64,000 nt of DNA from Phyllobacterium chamaecytisi. GTDB lineage: Bacteria; Pseudomonadota; Alphaproteobacteria; Rhizobiales; Rhizobiaceae. Shown one piece after another: positions 47,210 through 55,970 of this stretch. Both the position numbers and the translations under genes were made by a program. The stretch covers positions 248,001 through 312,000 of the forward strand of contig NZ_JAIQWW010000003.1 of assembly GCF_020164455.1 (NCBI RefSeq). The letters run 5' to 3'. Within the stretch, counting starts at the first letter, position 1, and every line of letters starts with the position of its first letter. The notes under the pieces were generated by a model. The model was not told the DNA's origin and searched no databases. It saw only the letters and a list, made by a program, of their open reading frames with translations.

Positions 47210-48184
47210 TTACTGCCCCATAACGTCGCTGAATTTTTCCTTGTTCGCTGTGTCGTTTGTCAACGCGCCGGCTGCGTCGAACGCCAGGACCTTGATGGTG
47301 GAACGATCCGGATAACCTGCCGGAAGACCGGCATCGGGACGCGCAGGGATATAGCCCATGCCGACCGCAAGCTTCTGGCCTTCTTCAGACAAAAGGAAAT
47401 TGACAAAGGCCTTTGCGGCCTCAGGGTTCTTCGCCGTGGAGAGAATGGCGACCGGTTCGGTTACGGCCGAGACGCCTTCCTTCGGGAACACGAATTCAAC
47501 TGGCGCGCCCTTGGCCTTTTCGCGAATGGGCATGTAGTCGACGATCATGCCGAAAAGCTTGTCGCCGCCGCTCACAGCTTTGAGGACATCGCCATTGCCG
47601 CCTGCGGCCTGTGCACCATTCTTGGCGAGCTCGGCATAGAAGTCCCAGCCCTGCGGCAGGTTTTCCGTCAACGTCACCGTATGGATCATTGCGGCACCCG
47701 ATGTCAGCGGGCTCGGCATGCTGACCAGATTCTTGGCCTCAGGCTTGGTGAGGTCGCTCCAGCTCGCGGGAACGAAAGGTGCCTTGGTGTTGTAGACGAT
47801 GCCTGTAGTGATAAGTTTGGTGGAGAAATACGTTCCGTCCTTGTCCATCAGCGCCGGGTCGATGCCATTGGTATCGGCATCCTTGAACGTGAGAAGGCGA
47901 CCCTCTTTCTTCAGCCCTTCCATTGTCACAACATCGGAAAGCAAAAGAACATCGGGTTGAGGATTGCCCGCTTCGATTTCGGCGCGCAGCTTGGCCATGA
48001 TCTTCGGCGTCCCGTCACGAACCCATTCGACCTTGATGCCGGGGTTCTTTGCCATAAACGCGTCTGTCGTTTGTTGTGCGTCGGTGTTGGGCTGACTTGT
48101 ATAGAGAACGAGTTTACCATCAACGGCGAAGGCTGGATGCAGCCCGGCGGCCAATAAAATTGCAGCGGCGAGAAGTTGACGCAC
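47210..48184 (-). CDS. ABC transporter substrate-binding protein (AfuA/FbpA-like)
   Basis: A 324-residue periplasmic-binding protein type II with a signal peptide (MRQLLAAAILLAAGLHPAFA). Features include LVLYTSQPNTDAQQTTDAFMAKNPGIKVEWVRDGT and PDVLLLSDVVTMEGLKKEGRLLTFKDAD. It groups with proteins labelled Fe3+-binding, but the adjacent Tyr-Tyr ligand pair of FbpA is not evident, so iron is not assured. Six bases separate it from the permease gene. Confidence 0.87.
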   Translation of the reverse strand: MRQLLAAAILLAAGLHPAFAVDGKLVLYTSQPNTDAQQTTDAFMAKNPGIKVEWVRDGTPKIMAKLRAEIEAGNPQPDVLLLSDVVTMEGLKKEGRLLTFKDADTNGIDPALMDKDGTYFSTKLITTGIVYNTKAPFVPASWSDLTKPEAKNLVSMPSPLTSGAAMIHTVTLTENLPQGWDFYAELAKNGAQAAGGNGDVLKAVSGGDKLFGMIVDYMPIREKAKGAPVEFVFPKEGVSAVTEPVAILSTAKNPEAAKAFVNFLLSEEGQKLAVGMGYIPARPDAGLPAGYPDRSTIKVLAFDAAGALTNDTANKEKFSDVMGQ

Positions 48185-48212
48185 GATGATTCCCTTTTAT
48201 CAAACGAGACAA

Positions 48213-48235
48213 GCCCGCTTCTCTTTTATGCGGGC
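48213..48235. promoter_or_regulatory. Short hairpin in the divergent spacer
   Basis: GCCCGC (48213-48218) and GCGGGC (48230-48235) are exact complements with an 11-base loop in the 253-base spacer between the divergent binding-protein gene (start 48184) and the ATPase at 48438. No other structure or small gene is seen there. Confidence 0.3.
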
Positions 48236-48437
48236 ACAAACGGATTGGCCACCCTTATACAAGCCGGATAACGGTTCTATGACATATATACGAAAGTCGC
48301 ACTTTCCCTGTCGGGTGTCATCAGGCCGGCGCAATTGTGCATTTGCAGCTTCAATATTTTTCGCTTGTCACGTGGCTGTTATGAACAGACAGTACAAGGA
48401 AAAATTGCACAGCTGCGCAATAGGGTGGAACTGAAGT

Positions 48438-49541
48438 ATGCGGCCATTTCTCTCGGTCGAGAAGATGAGTGTTGGCTATGGCACAACGACCATTCTCGAT
48501 AAGCTTGACCTCGGTATCCGCAAGGGCGAATTCGTTGCTCTGCTGGGCTCGTCCGGCTGTGGCAAGACAACGCTATTGCGCACGATCGCAGGATTTACCA
48601 AGCCATTTTTCGGTTCCATCCGGGTGGCGGATCGCGACGTTACGCAAATGCCGCCGGACAAACGCGGCATGGCGCTTGTTTTCCAGTCCTATGCGCTGTG
48701 GCCGCACATGACTGTTGCCCAGAACATCGGCTACGGGTTGAAGTTGCAAAGGCAGTCGCGAGAAAACATCGACGCGCGGGTCAACGAGATGCAGAATCTG
48801 CTCGGCCTTGCGGGTCTTGGCGATCGGAAGCCTGGACAGCTTTCGGGCGGACAGCGGCAGCGCGTTGCGCTCGGTCGGGCCTTGGCAATCGATCCGGAAA
48901 TCCTGCTCCTGGATGAGCCACTTTCCAATCTCGATGCGCGCATTCGCCTGACGGTGCGCCACGAAATTCGTTCTCTGCAGAAGCGGCTCGGCATAACGGC
49001 TATCCATGTCACCCATGATCGCGAGGAAGCGATGGTGATGGCAGACCGCATCATCATCATGAATACGGGTCGTATTGAACAGGAGGGGTCGCCGGAAGAC
49101 GTTTATAACAAACCCGCCTCCCCTTTCGTGGCAGCATTCATGGGGGCTGAGAATCTTCTGTCGATGCAGGCGCGTGTCCAAGGCGAGCAGGTCGAACTCA
49201 TGGAAGGTTCGTTCAACCCTTCGATCGTCACAGCACTTGCCGGACGGACATTGGCAACCGGCCCGATTGAACTGCGTTTCCGTGCCGAGGCGGCACGTCT
49301 TGCCCGTTCTGAGGATAAGACGGTTCTGCAACCTGGCACGCTGGAGTTACGTGGCCAGGTTACAAGCGTCAGCTATCCGGGTGGCCATTGGCGTCACGCA
49401 ATCAGGCTGGGTGAGAACGAGATCCTTGTCGATGCTGATACGCCCTTCAATCAGGGCGAGGCAGTACGGGTATGCATTCCGGCCAAGTCGCTTTTTATCT
49501 TCAACGTTGTCGAAGGCCTGGCTGAGGCACGCGCGCTTTAA
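48438..49541 (+). CDS. ABC transporter ATP-binding protein (PotA/UgpC-like)
   Basis: A 367-residue ATPase. Walker A GSSGCGKTT, Q-loop VFQSYALWPHMTV, signature LSGGQRQRVALGRAL, Walker B ILLLDEPLSNLD, switch HVTHDREEA, and a C-terminal TOBE_2 domain (about 280-365). It heads a five-gene transporter cluster followed by regulator and phosphodiesterase genes. The next gene starts 72 bases downstream. No hairpin is seen in that gap. Confidence 0.9.
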   Translation: MRPFLSVEKMSVGYGTTTILDKLDLGIRKGEFVALLGSSGCGKTTLLRTIAGFTKPFFGSIRVADRDVTQMPPDKRGMALVFQSYALWPHMTVAQNIGYGLKLQRQSRENIDARVNEMQNLLGLAGLGDRKPGQLSGGQRQRVALGRALAIDPEILLLDEPLSNLDARIRLTVRHEIRSLQKRLGITAIHVTHDREEAMVMADRIIIMNTGRIEQEGSPEDVYNKPASPFVAAFMGAENLLSMQARVQGEQVELMEGSFNPSIVTALAGRTLATGPIELRFRAEAARLARSEDKTVLQPGTLELRGQVTSVSYPGGHWRHAIRLGENEILVDADTPFNQGEAVRVCIPAKSLFIFNVVEGLAEARAL

Positions 49542-49613
49542 ACAAATTGGATGCCGGAAACCTGGCCGCCAAAACAACACTGCACCGTTCACTTTTCTCA
49601 AGGGAGATAACAA

Positions 49614-50750
49614 ATGAAGACACTTCTGCAGGCCTCTCTCATCCTCGGACTGGCGGCTACCCCCGCTGCGGCTGGCGATCTTACGGTTTTGACAGCTGGC
49701 GACCAAAACATGGTCGACTACATCAACGACTATCTCGGCCCTCTGTTCGAGAAGGAAAATCCGGGGACGACGGTTCGCGTCGTTGGCACAGGCCCAGGGG
49801 ACGCCGGATCGCAGAAGATCGTCGAGCGGTTCGATGCACAGGCAAAGGCCAATGTCGACAAATGGGACGCTGACGTCGCCGTTGTGCATGAGAAATTCGC
49901 CGGGCCGTTGGTTAAGGACGGTTATCTCGAATCGTATCGCTCGAAGATACCTTCCGGCGAGATGGTCACCAGCGAAAAGGCAAAGATGGCGCTAGGCGCA
50001 AATGTCGATGGTTATGTCATGCCGATGTTTTCAAGCCAGACGGCGATCGCCTACAACCCGGCGCTCATACCCAACCCGCCAAAGAGCTACGAGGAGCTTG
50101 TTGCCTGGGCCAAGCAGAATCCGAAGCAGTTCGGCTATAACGGTATCAAAGGCGGCGCTTCCGGTGTGAGCTTCGTCATGGGCTGGATCTATGCGTTTGG
50201 CGACGGCGACGCCAACAAGCTGATGAATGGTCCGTTCGAGGAAGCCGAGACCAAAAAGTGGGACAAGGCCTTCGCCAGTCTGAAGGACTTCACGACGAAC
50301 GCCACCCTTACCCCGGGCAATGCTGGCACATTGGATATGCTCAGCCGCGGCGAAATCGCCATGGGGCCGGTCTGGGTCGACATGTTCTATTCGTGGCAGG
50401 CAGATGGCAAATTGCCACCGGAGATGAAGTTGTTCCTGCCTGCGCCGGGTATGCCCGGCCAACCGATGCACTATGTGATTCCGTCCAAGAGCCCGAACAC
50501 CGAACTGGCAGAGAAGTTCGTTGCGCTCGCCACGAGCCCGAAAGTTCAGGCCGATGGTATCGTCAAGCGATTCAACTGGTACCCCGGTATTGATGCGAAG
50601 TTCGTGCAGCCCGAACTGGACAAGGCCAGCTGGGACAAGCTCTTCGTTGATATTTCCCCTGCTGATCTCGCAACCAAAGCCAAGCCTTTTCCGATCGCCC
50701 CTTACAACTCGGCGATCCTCGAGGCTTATGAAAAAAATGTAGCCAACTAA
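49614..50750 (+). CDS. ABC transporter substrate-binding protein (family 1 extracellular)
   Basis: A 378-residue type II binding protein with signal peptide MKTLLQASLILGLAATPAAAG. Sequence: DLTVLTAGDQNMVDYINDYLGPLFEKENPGTTVRVVGTGPGDAGSQKI, DVAVVHEKFAGPLVKDGYL, and FSSQTAIAYNPALIPNPPKSYEELVAWAKQNP. AAGGGAGA precedes the ATG. It supplies the two-permease transporter that follows. The co-located phosphodiesterase suggests a phosphodiester such as a glycerophosphodiester, but nothing in the sequence proves it. Confidence 0.88.
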   Translation: MKTLLQASLILGLAATPAAAGDLTVLTAGDQNMVDYINDYLGPLFEKENPGTTVRVVGTGPGDAGSQKIVERFDAQAKANVDKWDADVAVVHEKFAGPLVKDGYLESYRSKIPSGEMVTSEKAKMALGANVDGYVMPMFSSQTAIAYNPALIPNPPKSYEELVAWAKQNPKQFGYNGIKGGASGVSFVMGWIYAFGDGDANKLMNGPFEEAETKKWDKAFASLKDFTTNATLTPGNAGTLDMLSRGEIAMGPVWVDMFYSWQADGKLPPEMKLFLPAPGMPGQPMHYVIPSKSPNTELAEKFVALATSPKVQADGIVKRFNWYPGIDAKFVQPELDKASWDKLFVDISPADLATKAKPFPIAPYNSAILEAYEKNVAN

Positions 50751-50814
50751 TATGTTCTGTTTCATGGGCCATTGACATTTGTCGGTGGCCCCTCCCCTCC
50801 CCCGGAACATTTTG

Positions 50815-51636
50815 ATGCAGACGCGCTTCCTCGCCCTTCTCCTTGTTCTTCCGGCACTGATCATGATCGTGCTGTTTTTCATCGTGCCGCTGTTTGCGTC
50901 TATCCTCGGAGCATTTGAGGTCGGCGACAGTTTCGGCCTTGGCAATTTCAGCAAATCGTTCGACCTCTATTCCAAGGACATGATATTCACAGTCGTCATC
51001 GTCTCCATTTCGACCGTGCTCATCGGACTTTTGTCTATCGCGATTGGCGGATATCTTACCCTCGGTGAAAATCCGCGTTCCGTGGCTATCCTGCGCTGGC
51101 TTTATCGCTGGCCCATGTTCATTCCCTTTATTGTCGTCGGCCAGGTCTTGCGCACCTTTCTTGCCAAGAACGGGCTGATGAACAATATCCTTGTGAGTCT
51201 CGGAATATTGACGCCGTTGCAGACGACCGGATTTCTCGACTGGCGCGGTATTGTGATTGCTTTTGTCTGGAAACAGACGCCGTTCGTAACGCTGCTTGTT
51301 GCCGGGGCCATGGCATCCCTCGATCGCAGCACCATTGAAGCCGCACGCAATCTTGGCGCTTCGCGCCTGCGTATTCTCATTGAGATTGTCGTGCCGCAGA
51401 TCTCCGGCACGTTGCTCGTGGGTCTGATTCTTTCCTTCGTCACCATGATGTCTGTGCTGTCCGTCCCGCTGATGATCAATGCTCAGTCGCCAACAATGCT
51501 GACCGCCGATATCGCTTTTCGGATCAATGCCCATGGTGACTATGGCGTCGCCAATGCGCTCGGCGTGATTTCTTTGCTTTTGACAGCTGGTGTGGCACTG
51601 ATATATCTGCGTCAGACAATGAAGGACCGCTTATGA
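50815..51636 (+). CDS. ABC transporter permease 1
   Basis: A 273-residue permease (PotB/CysT class) with six membrane segments and the EAA loop IEAARNLGASRLRILIEIVVPQISG near residue 180. ATG 50815 (MQTRFLALLL) places the start at the first membrane segment; a TTG at 50779 would add twelve Pro-rich residues and is less likely. No strong ribosome site is visible. The stop overlaps permease 2 by four bases. Confidence 0.87.
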   Translation: MQTRFLALLLVLPALIMIVLFFIVPLFASILGAFEVGDSFGLGNFSKSFDLYSKDMIFTVVIVSISTVLIGLLSIAIGGYLTLGENPRSVAILRWLYRWPMFIPFIVVGQVLRTFLAKNGLMNNILVSLGILTPLQTTGFLDWRGIVIAFVWKQTPFVTLLVAGAMASLDRSTIEAARNLGASRLRILIEIVVPQISGTLLVGLILSFVTMMSVLSVPLMINAQSPTMLTADIAFRINAHGDYGVANALGVISLLLTAGVALIYLRQTMKDRL

Positions 51637-52445
51637 CGGCTCATATCGATCTCTGGTGGCTGCCGCGAGCCTTCATTCTTGGGCTCCTCGCATTCATTAT
51701 TTTTGGGCCACTGACCAATCTGCTTTTGTGGACGGTGGCGGAAAAATGGTATTTCCCGCATATGCTGCCGTTGGAATACGGGTTCACTTTCTGGCAGAGG
51801 GTATTCTCGCCGCGCGGTAATGCGATGGCATCGTTGATGACCAGTATCGTCGTCGCGACGCTCACCGTCATCGCGTCGCTGGTTTTGGCCATTCCTGCAG
51901 GCTACGCTCTATCGCGGCTCAAACTGCCGTTTCGCGGTTTGATCCTTCTCGCATTTCTTATCCCTCAGGCTTTCCCTAACCTTCCGGTCTACGTAAACAT
52001 TGCCCGGTTTTTTTACGAGATTGGCCTTAACGGAACCATTGCCGGCGTCGTCATGGTGCACGTTACGCATGGCCTGGTGTATGCGGTATGGATTGCTACG
52101 GCGGCATTTTCGGCAGTGGATATCGATCTCGAAGAAGCGGCGCGTTCAATTGGTGCCGGGCCGCTTCGCGCGTTTCGCGATGTCACGCTTCCTCTTGCCG
52201 CTCCCGGTCTCATGGCCAGCGCCATCTTCGTTTTTCTCGAATCGCTCGACGAATTTACCGGCAGCTATTTCGTCGGCGCGCCCGTCGTGAATACCCTGCC
52301 GCTATTGCTATACACTGCGGGTTCAGGTGGAAATTATCAGATTGCGTCGATCACCGCTCTGCTGTTACTCGTACCCTCGATTGGCTTCATGCTGGTGGTG
52401 GAGCGATTCTTGCGGGCAGATGTGCTTTCCAAGGTCGGACATTGA
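51633..52445 (+). CDS. ABC transporter permease 2
   Basis: A 270-residue permease (PotC class) with six membrane segments and the EAA loop LEEAARSIGAGPLRAFRDVTLPLAAPG near residue 170. It pairs with permease 1 as a heterodimer, energised by the ATPase at 48438. Four-base overlap with permease 1 and a gap of only four bases to the LacI gene indicate one transcript. Confidence 0.9.
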   Translation: MTAHIDLWWLPRAFILGLLAFIIFGPLTNLLLWTVAEKWYFPHMLPLEYGFTFWQRVFSPRGNAMASLMTSIVVATLTVIASLVLAIPAGYALSRLKLPFRGLILLAFLIPQAFPNLPVYVNIARFFYEIGLNGTIAGVVMVHVTHGLVYAVWIATAAFSAVDIDLEEAARSIGAGPLRAFRDVTLPLAAPGLMASAIFVFLESLDEFTGSYFVGAPVVNTLPLLLYTAGSGGNYQIASITALLLLVPSIGFMLVVERFLRADVLSKVGH

Positions 52446-52449
52446 AAAT

Positions 52450-53499
52450 ATGAAATCTAAAAACAAGCGCGCTTCCAATGACGACAAGCAGTACGTCAGT
52501 GCGCTGCAGGTTGCGAAACACGCGGGTGTATCCCGCTCTGCGGTGTCGAGAGCTTTTACACCAGGTGCAAGTGTATCGGCCAAAAAGCGCGAGAAGATCA
52601 TGGAGGCCGCGGAAGCGCTTGGCTATCAGGTCAACGATCTAGCGCGTGGTCTTCTGGCTCGAAAGAGCCGGCTCGTGGGGTTGGTCGTTACGAATCCCGA
52701 ACTCGGCTATCGCTCACATCTTGTTGCGGCGCTGACCAAGGCGCTCATTCACCGGGGCAGTGTTCCCATAGTGATCAATACTGGCCGCACCGAAGAAGAA
52801 CTGGTTGCGGCACAAAAGATGCTTTTTGGTTATCGCGCGGAAGCGACGATTATCCTCTCTGGTTCGCCGCCCTCGTCGTTCGTCGATCTTGCCCGCCGCA
52901 ATGGCCAGCCATTGATCGTTCTCGGACGCTCGGAAACAGGAGCAGATGACGTTAATATCGACAATGAAGGCGCCGGCCGTGAGGCTGCGCGTTTTTTCCT
53001 CGCCGATGGTATAACGAAGTTGGGCTTTGCCGGGGCTTTGCCAGCCACTCCCACGACGATCGAACGGGAATACGGTTTCCGGCGGGAAGCCGAACTGCAT
53101 GATGCCACTGTTCTGACCGGAAACGGCAAGAATTCGGATTATGCGGGTGGACAGGAAGCCGCTCAGCAGCTCTTCGCCGTTGAGAGCGACCGCCCGGATG
53201 CCGTGTTCTGTGTGAATGATTTAATGGCATTCGGCTTGATTGATTATGTGCGGAAACACACGACACTTTCGATTCCAGAAGATCTGTCCATTGTAGGATT
53301 CGACGATATTCCGGAAGCGTCATGGGATGCCTACAATCTTACGACGTTTCGGCAGGATGCGAACACTATGGCTGCGCATGCGGTGGCACTTCTCGATCGC
53401 CGCGAGGCTGAACCTGACCGCCCGCCCGCTCATGAACGTTTGAATACACGTCTTATCCTGCGCGGTAGTGCGCGTATTCCTGGGTCGTATAGATCCTAG
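52450..53499 (+). CDS. LacI-family transcriptional regulator
   Basis: A 349-residue LacI protein. HTH: SALQVAKHAGVSRSAVSRAFTPGASVSAKKREKI (residues 18-51), hinge ALGYQVNDLARGLLARKSRLVGLVV, then the effector domain with VNIDNEGAGREAARFFLADGITKLGFAG and PDAVFCVNDLMAFGLIDYV. ATG 52450 follows the permease gene by four bases; the frame is open further upstream inside permease 2. It lies inside the transport operon rather than beside it, so it is probably autoregulated together with the transporter. Confidence 0.9.
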   Translation: MKSKNKRASNDDKQYVSALQVAKHAGVSRSAVSRAFTPGASVSAKKREKIMEAAEALGYQVNDLARGLLARKSRLVGLVVTNPELGYRSHLVAALTKALIHRGSVPIVINTGRTEEELVAAQKMLFGYRAEATIILSGSPPSSFVDLARRNGQPLIVLGRSETGADDVNIDNEGAGREAARFFLADGITKLGFAGALPATPTTIEREYGFRREAELHDATVLTGNGKNSDYAGGQEAAQQLFAVESDRPDAVFCVNDLMAFGLIDYVRKHTTLSIPEDLSIVGFDDIPEASWDAYNLTTFRQDANTMAAHAVALLDRREAEPDRPPAHERLNTRLILRGSARIPGSYRS

Positions 53500-53520
53500 A
53501 GAACCCTTGGAACTTCTTGC

Positions 53521-54294
53521 ATGAAAATCATCCAAGTGACTGATCTGCATCTGGTGAAGCCGGGTGCAACCCTATGTGGTCTTGACCCCTTGGCGCGCCT
53601 GGAGGCTTGCATCACCGACATCAACCAGAATCACGGCGATGCCGAATTAGTGATCTTTACCGGCGATCTGAGTGACACAGGGGAAGAGATTACATATCGG
53701 GTTCTGGCGGAGGAACTCACAAAACTGCTCCCACCCTTCCGTCTGATGCTCGGCAACCATGACGAGCGCAATGCTTTTCTGAACGTGTTTGATACTGTCC
53801 GTGCGGAGGACGGCTTTGTCCAGAGTGTGGAAGACACTCGCGAAGGCAGGCTGATCATGCTCGATACGCTGGTTCCCGGCCGCCCCGAGGGTCGTTTGGA
53901 TGGGGTGCGGTTGCGCTGGCTGCAAAAGCGCCTGCTGGAGGCCAGGGACCAACCGGTATTTCTGTTCTCACATCACCCGCCTTTTCCTATTCACATGCCG
54001 CTTCTGGACCGGATGGGCATCATCGAAGCGGATACGCTCTACGCGCTGCTGAAGGAACATGGCAATGTCCGCCATATTTTTGCCGGCCATGCACACCGGC
54101 CGATCGCCGGGAGTTGGCGGGGTATTCCTGTCAGCGTCCTGCGCGGCACCAACCATCAGTCGGCACTGGATTTTTCATCGGAGAGAATTGCGGTTACGCA
54201 CGAGCCGCCCGCCTACGCTGTGATCTTCATCGATCGGGACAGCGTCATTGCGCACTTCCATGACTTTCTGGATCGAACGGCAGCTTATCGCTGA
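53521..54294 (+). CDS. Class III metallophosphodiesterase (CpdA/GpdQ-like)
   Basis: A 257-residue calcineurin-like phosphodiesterase with all metal blocks: VTDLHL (Asp8, His10), FTGDLSDTGEE, LGNHDERN, SHHPPFP and FAGHAHRPIAG. This set fits cyclic-nucleotide or glycerophosphodiester phosphodiesterases. No signal peptide, so it is cytoplasmic. It lies 21 bases after the LacI gene and ends the operon, suggesting that the imported compound is a phosphodiester split here. cAMP hydrolysis remains an alternative. Confidence 0.88.
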   Translation: MKIIQVTDLHLVKPGATLCGLDPLARLEACITDINQNHGDAELVIFTGDLSDTGEEITYRVLAEELTKLLPPFRLMLGNHDERNAFLNVFDTVRAEDGFVQSVEDTREGRLIMLDTLVPGRPEGRLDGVRLRWLQKRLLEARDQPVFLFSHHPPFPIHMPLLDRMGIIEADTLYALLKEHGNVRHIFAGHAHRPIAGSWRGIPVSVLRGTNHQSALDFSSERIAVTHEPPAYAVIFIDRDSVIAHFHDFLDRTAAYR

Positions 54295-54313
54295 TACGCT
54301 CGACCTACGCTGG

Positions 54314-54775
54314 TCAATCGCGCGGATTCGCCCTGCCTTGCTGGGCGCGGATTTGTTCAGATGGAACGACCGAATACGTTTTGCGATAAAGCTTGGAAAA
54401 CCTGCCCGGATTTGAGAAGTGTAGCTTGGCCGCGAGCTCCCTCACGGATGTTGCTTTCCCGCTGCAAATGATTTCATGGGCTGCAGCAATGCGGCCATTC
54501 AGCAAAACCTGGATTGGCGTGGCTCCGCGGTATTTGCGAAACAGGCGCTGCAGGGCGCGGATGTTGATGCCGGCGGCGTTGGCGATGTCTGAAATGCTGA
54601 CAGGATTGCAAATATTATTTTGGATAAACTCTTCCGCCAGAACCAACTGCCGCTGGGTGTAGCGTGAAGAGCCTGTCCTATTCTTGAGCGTATGTTGCAC
54701 AGGATTTGTGGGCGCGCTCGATTCTTCGATGCTGAGAACTCTCTGCCTGAAACTGTAAGCCGTATCATCTGCCAT
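54314..54775 (-). CDS. Short AraC-type HTH regulator (no sensor domain)
   Basis: A 153-residue protein whose C-terminal 100 residues are an AraC double HTH: AEEFIQNNICNPVSISDIANAAGINIRALQRLFRKYRGATPIQVLLNGRIAAAHEIICSG, then VRELAAKLHFSNPGRFSKLYRKTYSVVPSEQIR. The 50 N-terminal residues have no recognisable sensor. Stand-alone AraC HTH proteins act as simple activators or are derived from longer regulators. It converges on the phosphodiesterase gene. Two palindromes lie 140-214 bases upstream of its start and may be its targets. Confidence 0.82.
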   Translation of the reverse strand: MADDTAYSFRQRVLSIEESSAPTNPVQHTLKNRTGSSRYTQRQLVLAEEFIQNNICNPVSISDIANAAGINIRALQRLFRKYRGATPIQVLLNGRIAAAHEIICSGKATSVRELAAKLHFSNPGRFSKLYRKTYSVVPSEQIRAQQGRANPRD

Positions 54776-54914
54776 TGTGAAATACCTGATCGAGCGTGAA
54801 GGAGATCCAAACCGGGGTAGGGTACAATCTGGCGTAGAAGAATTGTAGACGTAAAACGCAGGATTGCATCACTAAATACTTCTGAGTCGGGGATTTGAAA
54901 ATTCGACAAGCTGC

Positions 54915-54930
54915 GTTGACAGCTGTCAAC
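54915..54930. promoter_or_regulatory. Perfect 16-bp palindrome (copy 1)
   Basis: GTTGACAGCTGTCAAC equals its own reverse complement. A second, near-perfect copy sits 58 bases away centre to centre. Paired palindromes between divergent genes fit a dimeric repressor or activator binding cooperatively. Confidence 0.6.
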
Positions 54931-54971
54931 TAAGCGGGTGGGCTTGCTGCGAGGGACGCCCTGCTAAAGAG

Positions 54972-54989
54972 AGTTGTCAGCTGTCAACT
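54972..54989. promoter_or_regulatory. Near-perfect 18-bp palindrome (copy 2)
   Basis: AGTTGTCAGCTGTCAACT matches its reverse complement at 16 of 18 positions and shares CAGCTGTCAACT with copy 1. It lies about 100 bases upstream of the L,D-transpeptidase start. Confidence 0.55.
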
Positions 54990-55092
54990 CCATCTTTGAG
55001 GATGGTTAAGACGCTCTTCTTCGATTCATCGTTTGTAAACCACATTTCCATACAGTTTAAACGATTGCCAATATTTGTAAGCGAGTGCGAAA

Positions 55093-55833
55093 TTGTCCCA
55101 GCGTAAACAGGCATCCACGACCACACAGCCGATCCCCGCTATTTCCCGCCGTCATCTTTTGGCGGGTGCAGGGTCTATGGCCGTGCTTGGAATGACCGGC
55201 TGCACACAAACGACCCTCGAACTGCCGTCCATGGATATAGACGCGATGCCGACCAGTGGCATACGGCCACAAATCAGCATTGATAAATCGGTAACTGTTC
55301 CGGAGGTTATGTACGCCGCTGTGCAGGAGGGTCCGTACTCGCTCCCAGCGGTTCCGTATCAAAAAGTTCCAGTCCAGTTCCGGCGGCAGATAGTTGTCGA
55401 TCCCACAGGCGAGCAGCCGGGTACGATTGTCGTCCGCCTGCAGGAACGCTTTCTCTATCTGGTCCAACCCGGCGGCGATGCCATTCGCTACGGCGTCGGT
55501 ATCGGCAAAGACGGCTTTCTTTGGAGTGGGCGCGCCAATATCCAGTACAAGAAGGAATGGCCCCGTTGGACACCGCCACGCGAAATGATTCAGCGCAAGC
55601 CGGAATTGGCCAAATACCAGAATGGCATGGAACCTGGACCGCAAAATCCGCTGGGAGCCAGGGCTCTCTACATTTTCAAGGACGGCGTCGATACCGGCTA
55701 TCGGATTCACGGATCGCCAGAATGGTGGTCGATCGGGCAGTCGATGTCATCTGGCTGCGTGCGTCTGATTAATCAGGACATCATCGATCTTTACAGTCGC
55801 GTCTCTGGAAAAGCGACGGTCGTGGTTGGCTAG
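55093..55833 (+). CDS. L,D-transpeptidase (YkuD domain), Tat/lipoprotein-type signal
   Basis: A 246-residue peptidoglycan (or outer-membrane-protein) cross-linking enzyme. The N-terminus SRRHLLAGAGSMAVLGMTGC carries a twin-Arg followed by a lipobox ending in Cys near residue 37. The YkuD domain spans about 115-245 and ends with the catalytic YRIHGSPEWWSIGQ and SSGCVRL (nucleophile Cys). The start is TTG 55093; no in-frame ATG precedes the signal and the ribosome site is poor, so the start is the least certain part. It stands alone as a transcription unit. Confidence 0.87.
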   Translation: MSQRKQASTTTQPIPAISRRHLLAGAGSMAVLGMTGCTQTTLELPSMDIDAMPTSGIRPQISIDKSVTVPEVMYAAVQEGPYSLPAVPYQKVPVQFRRQIVVDPTGEQPGTIVVRLQERFLYLVQPGGDAIRYGVGIGKDGFLWSGRANIQYKKEWPRWTPPREMIQRKPELAKYQNGMEPGPQNPLGARALYIFKDGVDTGYRIHGSPEWWSIGQSMSSGCVRLINQDIIDLYSRVSGKATVVVG

Positions 55834-55970
55834 AGGCGCCAAACACGCTAATAATGCGAATCAGCCCTCCCACACGATTCATCCTGTTTATCCGGCGGTA
55901 CCTGCACTTCGCCCAACGGAAGCGAAATTCATTATAGCATCCGTTTAAGCAATTGTTTACCATAGTTTCA

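Larger units (their letters stand above)
54776..55092. other. 317-base intergenic region with twin palindromes
   Basis: The spacer between the divergent AraC-type and L,D-transpeptidase genes holds no convincing gene. Its notable content is the pair of related palindromes at 54915-54930 and 54972-54989. The rest is AT-rich and probably carries both promoters. Confidence 0.5.
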
